Assembly (NCBI RefSeq): GCF_037325665.1
Contig: NC_090255.1
Span: forward strand, 25,810,523-25,874,522
Source of the DNA: Littorina saxatilis
Taxonomy: Eukaryota; Mollusca; Gastropoda; Littorinimorpha; Littorinidae
Direction of reading: 5' to 3'
Length of the DNA: 64,000 nucleotides
This document shows positions 56,640 to 64,000 of the stretch, piece after piece. Below the pieces are notes generated by a model that saw only the letters and a program-made list of their open reading frames with translations, had not been told where the DNA came from and ran no database searches. Position 1 is the stretch's first letter. Every line of letters starts with the position of its first letter. The position numbers and the translations under genes are program-made.

Positions 56640-56892
56640 CATGCTCTCTTTCTGTGTCTCTCTCTCTCTGTGTCTCTCTCTCTCTGTGTCTCTCTCTCTC
56701 TCTCACTCTCTGTCTCCCTCTCTCACTCTGTCTCTCTCTCTCTGACTCTCTCTCTCACTCTCTCACTCTCTCGATCTCTGTCTCTCTCTCTCACTCTCTC
56801 TCTCTCTGTCTCTCTGTCTCTCTCACACACACACACACAGGCAGCCATGCATTCATTTGTTCCATCTCTCTTCCTTTGCCTTTTTCTCCAAG

Positions 56893-56966
<74 letters not shown>

Positions 56967-56990
56967 CACACACAAATACACACAGAAAAA
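56640..56990 (+). repeat. (TC)n and (AC)n microsatellites
   Basis: (TC)n with TCTG interruptions at 56646-56824, (AC)n at 56895-56970. Confidence 0.95.
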
Positions 56991-57033
56991 CATTTCATTT
57001 GTCACCAGTAATGTACACTAAATCCAGATAAGC

Positions 57034-57039
57034 TTTATT
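57034..57039 (-). terminator. Candidate polyadenylation signal of DRC1
   Basis: AATAAA on the minus strand, about 720 bases after the stop codon. The 3' UTR in between (57420-57720) holds three decayed copies of a ~80-base unit with GAAAAGGCCA and TTGCACAG. Confidence 0.5.
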
Positions 57040-57760
57040 CTGATGACAGTGTACATTAAACATTTCACAATATCACAGCTTTTTTTGTTGCTTTGAAAAA
57101 TCACCACTAGAAAAAAAAAATTTCAAGACTACAAATACCATGTGAGACAACAATTTCAAAACTTATTGTATAATTAAAATGTAAGCATTTTATCTTCTTC
57201 CATTTTTCTCCTCAGAATGCTGACACATATGTCACTAAATATAACACTAACAGAGCAAAATGTTCACTTCAATGTAAATGCATTTAAATTATATTCTGTC
57301 AGCAGGACCAACTACATTTTCCTTATCTTCTGAATTTTTTGCAGTATTGAAATCAAACAATACATTTTTTCCCAAGCACAAGACCAATATCACATGTACA
57401 TGCTGAAACTATAGAAAATGATGATGGACGGAAAAGGCCACTTCATAAAACGTACTGTATTGTTTGATAAAGACAGCTTTTGCTTGTGTTGCACAGCAGA
57501 AAAGAGTCCCTATTTAAGGGGTAATGAAATGGGCGGGAAAGGCCAGTTCACAGCCTGTTCAGTATTGTGTTGCACAGGAGAAAAAATTCTATAGTTACTG
57601 TGTGATGACGACGAGAAAAGGCCAGAACATAAATTGTTTTGTATCCTTTTTTTTACGAAAAAGGTCAGTACAAAGAGTGTTCTGTATGATAGAATCAGCA
57701 CACAGCTTTTGACAACACTTTCAAACAGGACGACGACTTGAAACAGCAAATATGGAAGAT

Positions 57761-58320
57761 CTAGTAACTAGGGTTCAGCTCCAGCTGAAGCACTCTTGTT
57801 GGAGGGATTTCAAGTTCTGCGTTCACCTGCAACAACAACAAAAACAAATTTAGCATGTAAACAACAGAAAGAGGGTTACTTAAGTTTCGTAAAAAAAAGA
57901 ACAGTTACTACACATATGTAAGATATTCTTTTAATCCTTGTCTCAAGAACATTAATAATAATAATAATTATAAATGAGCATTTATATAGCGCAACATCAT
58001 AACTTTACAATTATGCTCTTTGCGTTTGACACATTTAAAATTAAAACACAGTTATACAAGCATTTACATCTACATTCATAGTCAACAACGCTTAATTAAA
58101 AGCATACACCATCAAACATACGTTACAAAAAATTCTTCCACTAACTAAGTAATAAAAACATGAATAAAATGGGTGTGAAAAACAAGGAAATACCAGCTGA
58201 ATACCCTTAATCAAACAGAACATGTTATCAACAATTAAGATACATATCCCTACAATGAACGCACTTACAAACACATTGGAAGGCTGATTAAAAATACCAG
58301 ACTGACCTAAACCTGTGCAT

Positions 58321-58386
<66 letters not shown>

Positions 58387-61300
58387 CCACACAATTTTTC
58401 ACTCACCTTAGAGTTGACATATTGGTGAAGCAGAAGCCGGAGCTCGGCATTCTGGGTACGCAGTGCTTCCGTCTCTGTCAGCAGTCCGGATCGTGAGTTC
58501 AACGTCTCACTGAAATTCACAACAAAGGGAGAGGTAAATAAAGATAAGCAAACTCTGTTGACATTTGCGGTTGCTACAGCAATGATCCATTCATATTAAC
58601 TAAATTATCAGCTATGCAAGAAAAACACCACCAGTGGGCTCTGTAAAAAACTGAAATAAATGCAAAGTCATTCGCAATGCCAGACGGGCGCAGTGGCATG
58701 GTGGTAAGACGTCGGCCTCCTAATCGGAAAGTCGTACAATACAATACAATGTCGTGAGTTCGAATCCCAGTTGCTGCCGCCTGGTGGGTTAAGAGTGGAA
58801 ATTTTTCCGATCTCTCAGGTCAACTTATGTGCAGACCTGCTAGTGACTTAACCCCTTTCGTGTGTACACGCAAGCACAAGACCAAGTGCGCACGGAAAAG
58901 ATCCTGTAATCCATGTCAGAGTTCGGTGGGTTATAGAAACACGAAAATACCCAGCATGCCTCCCCCGAAATCGGCGTGTGCTGCCTGAATGGCGGGGTAA
59001 AAACGGTCATACACGTACAAATCCACTCGTACTAAAAACATGAGTGAACGTGGGAGTCTAAGCCCATGAACGAAGAAGAAGAAGATTCGCAATGCCAGCT
59101 AGTAAGAAAAGAAGGATATACAGTAACAATTAACAGATTCCTCTGCAGCATCAACATTATTGAATAATCTTTGCTGAGAAAATCTTTGTTGCGGTGTGTA
59201 TGAAAAAAACCCATTATTGTTACACACAACTTTAAAACTGCATAGTATAGTAAGTGTCTAGCTATATTCTAATGCAAAACAGCAGATACTGATTTAGTGC
59301 TTATGTACCACGGTACGCTTAGTCCTCGTTTCTTTTGTATCTTTCACTTCATAACATCTATAAATTTACCTACATATCGAGACTCCTTCCCTTCCAAGAC
59401 CTGATTTTTGTCTGATTTTTGTAAGTCTATAGGAGGGGGGGGGGGGGGGTGGGTGTGTGGGGTGTGTGGGGAGGGGGCGGGGGGCGGGGGCGGAGATATC
59501 ACCGTCACTGTACAAAAACACATAAATACCTGTATTTCTCCAGGCCATCCAGGAGAGCATCCCACACTCGTTCTTTCTTCTCGGTGAGCAGCTGGCTGTA
59601 CCTGAGCCAGTACTCCGAATCGCCCGAGACGTCGCGCTGGTCCAGGGCCGTGATGCGGAACTGCGAGCGGAAGCCCCTGTCCCTGTTTTATTCAAGAGAG
59701 TCATTTTAATTAGTTGTGGTTACAACTTGATCTTTGAACATGGAATGTACAAGGTAAGACAGATAACTGCAGGATAGCAATTTAAACAGGTAATTAAGAA
59801 AATAATCGTAGACGGGCCAACTAAGATAAATTAGGATCAAAAGCAAAAGGTCTTGAAACTGTCTCAAGGGCTTTTGATCATGAGGTATAAAAAAAAACCA
59901 TCCTCAGAAAACATTTAGGCAGCCATATACTGCTTTCGGGGGGACACCTATATCAATTCTTAGCACCTTAATATAACCACCATGCTGTTTCTGATGATAC
60001 TTCACCTACTCCTTCTCCATACAGCTCCCATCCCCTTCAGTCAGTCCTTTAGCTTTCTGAATAACAAAAGAGAACTAAATTCTAAACTAGAAAGCTCGAC
60101 ATCACAGAGCAGCCCTTACTTGACAGGTTTGCGGTTGTCGTCAACAAAGGCCCTGAGGGCTTTCAGAACTTCATTGGGGTGAACCAGATCCACCAAGTCG
60201 CTCTTGACTGAGTCTGCGTCGTCGTCTTTTCCCGTCAGGAGTCGGGTTATCTCATCGTCACACTCGTCACCCTGTTGAAAAAAACAAATATTCAGAATTT
60301 TTATTTTTTGTATAAAGACTTCTAGAATACTGTAAACATGATAAACAATTTACAGGCTCAGATTACTGAGTCATATTATACTTTGATAGTTATATAGGGA
60401 CTAGATATATTACAGGTACAATTAAAATACAGGACTTTTCTTCATTCTTAACTTCCACTGCACAATCATATAGCTAGGCATGATAGAAAAAACGAAAATA
60501 TAGCCGTGATTTTTAAGTGTTGTCCCCATCACCTGCTCTCGTCTCGTCACTTGTTACGAGATTCAAAATGGCGCCATATAATAACATGTTTATCACTAAA
60601 CTGGGTAAATCAAGACTTCCCAGCACCTGACATATCACAAGAGTTGAAAACTGGGCATGGCAAAATACTGGATCGGCTTTGACGCTTACGAAGAAAAGTA
60701 GCCTAGGATTTTTTTCATTGTGTTTACTTTTTTCACTGATTCAACCAATGTTATTTAAGGGGAGGTGGGCCAGTGCACTACCTTTTTTTCAATTTTGAAT
60801 GTTTTATTGTGTCTGAATGTTATTTTATGAAAGAAATGAACAAATGATGACAAAGAATAGTCACTTTTTGTATTTTCGGTTGCTGGTTTTTGTTTTACGC
60901 GACAAAAACAGTCAAAATACAGACAAAAGTGGAGTACAGGAGATACACGGATTTTCATCAGATGTGATTGTCACACTTCTAATTATTGTTTTATTTTATC
61001 CTTCTGGGTATGCTCTAGGGGATTACGAAGCAGATTTTGTTTATTATATTTATATTTGGAGTTAGGAACACTTCTTTGTTACAACTGTCAAACTTTAGGG
61101 TAACGCTTGCAAAATTATTTTTTGAAATAATCTGGATATGACTATAATAAAATTTCAGCAAAATCCCTTCGTAATCCCCCAGAATGTTATATTCTGCACA
61201 AACTACAAAAGAAAATATTGCTCTAGCTAAATTACAGCCAGAGAAATCGCGTAACCCAAGACGTAACCGTAGGCAAAATGGCTGAACTGAGAAAAACGAC

Positions 61301-63142
61301 ATTGAAGATTGAACACCACAGAAACACTATTGAAACAGACACACAAGGACAAAACTGTGTTATGAATGAACAGCTTAGTTTATTTGAATTGCAAACTACT
61401 TAGCCATTAGCACGTCAGCAGAGAATTTATGCGTCCATCCCTTCTTTCCCTCTGTCAACCAGCATGGGGATACTGCCCCAGCGCTAAACGTGTATCAATG
61501 ACCCGATTCTCGTTTGTATTTGCATGCGAGAATAACGGTATTTTTAACGGTAACTTACTTGAGCCAGAACGAGACTTATTTCCTTCCGTTATCTCGTCGA
61601 TTTGTTGGTTTCCTCGAAGTTTTCTGCTTTTGTTTTTACATCGATACAGTACTTTGGTGCTTCGACAAGCAAGATGGAGGATGATGAGTTTGAAACTTTC
61701 GTTTGAGTTGTTTTTTGACAACAAATCGTACGTGGAATCTGAACGATTTACTGAGGAAGCTCTTCGCAATGAACTGTGTATCGCGGTGAAGAAAATGACA
61801 CAGTTCGTCAAGACAGTGACGGAATTTACGAAAGTGCAGATTGATACAAACAGTTGCTGATCCAGTTTCGTTCGGGAAATGGCAGGCCCAGCAAACATTA
61901 CCGATAATCTGACTGATGTTGGATACTTTCTCCTGTTTTTGTTTTTTTTGCGTAGCAAATGCTCAACTTGCTTGTCGAGGAGATACCGCACAGAAACTGA
62001 CTCAAATTCAGCGCAAAGCAAGCCAGTGCCGAGACGTAAAAAGTGTGCTGCATGGCGTGTTCGGAAATGGCGACCTGTGGATCTGCGTGGAGATCAAAGC
62101 TTTCCTCTGTATCGGAAACACCGACAGAATCCAAACTTTGGCCTAGTACCAGCGGAACTACTTGTTGTTGCTAACCGAACTAATAAAGACATTGTCCTCT
62201 TTCTTATTTCGAGCCATTGTTATCGTATCAAAGGTTGTTTCTCAAGGAAAAATTCGCTTTCGGTTGTCACCGATCGTTTGATGTGTAACCAGGATGTTGT
62301 AAAACCGAGTGAACTTCGGGTGTTCCCGTCATGGCCGAGAGTCTCTTCGGTAGTTTCCGTATGCAAAATTCGTAAGCTGAGCATGCGCACTCACAAAGTA
62401 AACTGGTTCCCGATTTCGGTTTATGAAACGAACCAATGGATGTCGAGTACCTTCCAAATAAGGACATTTCCGTTCGATTACGATTGCTGCCTTTGCAACG
62501 GACAAGTGGCTGAGTGAATGGAACATTCATCAAAACACTGATGTCATGTTATAGGTCAAGAGCTGCTGCGCAGTTTCGTATGTCGTGAATGCACTGTTTT
62601 GCTGAGGACAAAGCCGTAACTAGGCTTTGAAATGAGACATTTTTTGGCGGGGGAATATCGATTACAGAAGACAATCAATGCCACACATGTTCACATTTTG
62701 TCTTTATTGACAGATAAATAGGACACTTTTGACAAAAACACCGACACACATGGATGATAGGTATGTTATGGAAACATAATCTGCTAAAATACCCAAAACA
62801 GTGTTTTGAACGATTTGGTCAATTTTGCACTGGCCCACCTGCCCTTAAACAATCAAGAGTACAAAATACAGCAAAATCGTATTGGTTCCCAGGTCTGGAC
62901 CAACCAATCAATCATTTGACCCCTATCTAAACTCTCCCAACCCTCACTGAAACTGAAACAACAAACCCTCCCATGGACCCCCCATACCCTAAAAGTTGGG
63001 GGCCCAGGACCCTTGAGGTGGAGCAACTTAGAGGAACTCTGACGCCAAACTAACAAGAAACACAACACTGTTAAAAAATAATCTATATACTCACCTCTCC
63101 GCTACCAGTCTCTGACTCAGCCTTGTCTTTGTTCTTGTCTTG
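57761..63142 (-). CDS. DRC1: Dynein regulatory complex subunit 1, last five exons
   Basis: DRC1 (CCDC164) is a coiled-coil scaffold of the nexin-dynein regulatory complex in motile cilia and flagella, where it restrains and coordinates dynein arms. Minus-strand exons: 63142-63095, 60271-60120, 59682-59530, 58509-58407 and 57826-57761. Borders are GT/AG, phases fit throughout, total 522 bp (173 residues plus TAG). The order is QDKNKDKAESETGSGE, an acidic GDECDDEITRLLTGKDDDAD, LVDLVHPNEVLKALRAFVDD, DSEYWLRYSQLLTEKKERVW, LLDGLEKYSETLNSRSGLL, the conserved QNAELRLLLHQYVNSK and the C-terminal VNAELEIPPTRVLQLELNPS. The last two blocks match the family signature as I know it. The N-terminal two-thirds lies right of the window. 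Confidence 0.9.
57956..58050. repeat. (AAT)n followed by a dispersed end, DRC1 intron
   Basis: Short AATAATAATA tract with TTTATATAGCGC, the same pairing seen at 44343-44440 (AAT)n then TTTTCTATAGCGC. Confidence 0.5.
58324..58384 (+). repeat. (AC)n microsatellite
   Basis: Thirty AC units directly behind a DRC1 exon donor (minus strand). Confidence 0.97.
58684..59084 (+). mobile_element. tRNA-derived SINE, copy S4 (Arg-type head)
   Basis: Head GTAAGACGTCGGCCTCCTAA, with a 21-base insertion (ACAATACAATACAATG) before the B box GAGTTCGAATCCC. Common body, (GAA)n tail. The target duplication ATTCGCAATGCCAG is perfect (58670-58683 and 59085-59098), so it is the youngest-looking SINE here. Confidence 0.92.
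59912..59942 (-). repeat. SINE body fragment
   Basis: CATTTAGGCAGCCATA and CTGCTTTCGG match the SINE body. A small decayed piece. Confidence 0.5.
60759..62844. mobile_element. TTAA-flanked DNA transposon in DRC1 intron
   Basis: Ends GGGGAGGTGGGCCAGTGCA and the complement of GGGCAGGTGGGCCAGTGCA. TTAA flanks both (60755-60758 and 62845-62848). Plus-strand frames of 143 (61429-61860) and 212 codons (61879-62517) lie inside but I cannot assign them to a transposase. The frame with KLSFELFFDNKSYVESERFT and ELCIAVKKMTQFVKTVTEF looks protein-like. Confidence 0.8.
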
Positions 63143-63201
63143 CTGTCAAACACACATGAAAGTCAGCAAAGTTTTAACAATTAACACAGAATTTGTTGGA
63201 T

Positions 63202-63415
63202 AACAAGAGGCGAAGCCATCAAGGCTCACGTAAGAAATCGACAAACAGTAACACAAACTCAATCACTCCGTCACACATACACACCCACACACACAGTAAG
63301 CTTAGGTGACACTGTGCAAGAAAGAGAGACACTAGATCTAGATCTGTCTGTCTGCATGTAGCCTACTTACAGGGACACGACTGCCAAATAGTCTCGGCCC
63401 GCTCAAAATAACAAT
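63202..63415 (-). repeat. Q repeat, copy Q3
   Basis: AACAAGAGGCGAAGCCATCA to TAGTCTCGGCCCGCTC, with a short (AC)n core (63276-63296). It lies in the DRC1 intron, 60 bp before the 63142 exon border. Confidence 0.85.
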
Positions 63416-64000
63416 GACCGAGACCACACACACCACGCGAGAGAGAAAGACTACAGGGAGGCATGCCGTCATGATGCATTAATTGACGTCAAACACTTTT
63501 GACCGTGACGTAATCTTATGCGAGCTTTATCCATAGTCTTGGATAACCACTCACACATAGACTCGGAAATGTTAAAGTTTCTACCACAGACATACACACG
63601 CACAAACACACACACACACGCACACACACACGCACAAACGCACAAACGCACAGACAGACAAAGTTACGATCGCATAGGCTACACTTCGTGAGCCAAAAAC
63701 AATAAATCTGCTGCATCAGCTGCTAAGATCAGATCAAGGAAACAACAGATTGATCTCCATGACATCCTTCGATCCATCTGCTCGTTACTAAATTGTTCCC
63801 ATCCACCACACCTCCAAAAAGCTGTAACAAATTTTGAGTTTCTACGTTCACATTTTCCATGTCAGAAGCTTGACTGTTTGCAATAAAATAATCCTAAAAC
63901 ATTTGTCTCTGAAGCACATCGTCGAAGACCAGGAATAATAATATTCAGTGATAAAAATATGGACTAAAAAAATAAAAAATACATTTTTTTTATTACTGAG
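63416..64000. other. DRC1 intron, unassigned
   Basis: An (AC)n tract at 63597-63650; no exon seen. Confidence 0.4.

Overview
The window is eukaryotic nuclear DNA with introns, microsatellites and many transposon relics. The two genes recognised by protein similarity (NUP42 and DRC1) are general metazoan genes. The GRL101-like receptor, the tRNA-derived SINE with a (GAA)n tail, the dispersed repeats with (GT)n cores and the secreted repeat proteins together suggest a marine gastropod mollusc, probably a caenogastropod (periwinkle-like). The species is inference. There is one assembly gap of 200 N at 16852-17051.

Layout. 1-7 kb: a LINE tail, then the 5' part of NUP42 on the minus strand (four exons, 6945 down to 1376) whose introns hold several DNA-transposon relics and a tandem array built from its own exon 3 splice-donor region. 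7-26 kb: mostly mobile elements, with nested LINEs, a BED-finger DNA transposon, SINEs, a Tc1-type transposase cut by the gap, a ~150 bp-phased satellite, and copies of the 0.85 kb 'R' repeat. One two-exon gene for a basic protein of unknown function lies at 24465-22966 (minus), its end replaced by LINE sequence. 28.5-32.8 kb (minus): a gene for a secreted glycine-rich protein with a TATA box, a 5' UTR exon, a signal-peptide exon and a repeat exon. 36.2-40.6 kb (plus): a GRL101-like receptor (CUB-like, LDLa, C-type lectin, leucine-rich repeat, seven-helix) interrupted by a Harbinger-like MITE just after helix 1. 44.2-54.6 kb (plus): a complete six-exon gene for a 446-residue secreted protein that I do not recognise, with a 37-residue tandem repeat and an eight-cysteine tail. 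57.0-63.1 kb (minus): the last five exons of DRC1.

The genes do not form a pathway. NUP42 acts in mRNA export, DRC1 in the ciliary axoneme, the receptor is a membrane protein, and the two repeat proteins are secreted. What links them is mobile DNA in or beside almost every gene: a MITE eight bases from a NUP42 splice donor, a MITE inside the receptor coding sequence, LINE sequence ending the unknown gene, and 'R' repeats in introns of both secreted-protein genes. All splice calls come from GT/AG sites and reading-frame phase read by eye, with no transcript data.
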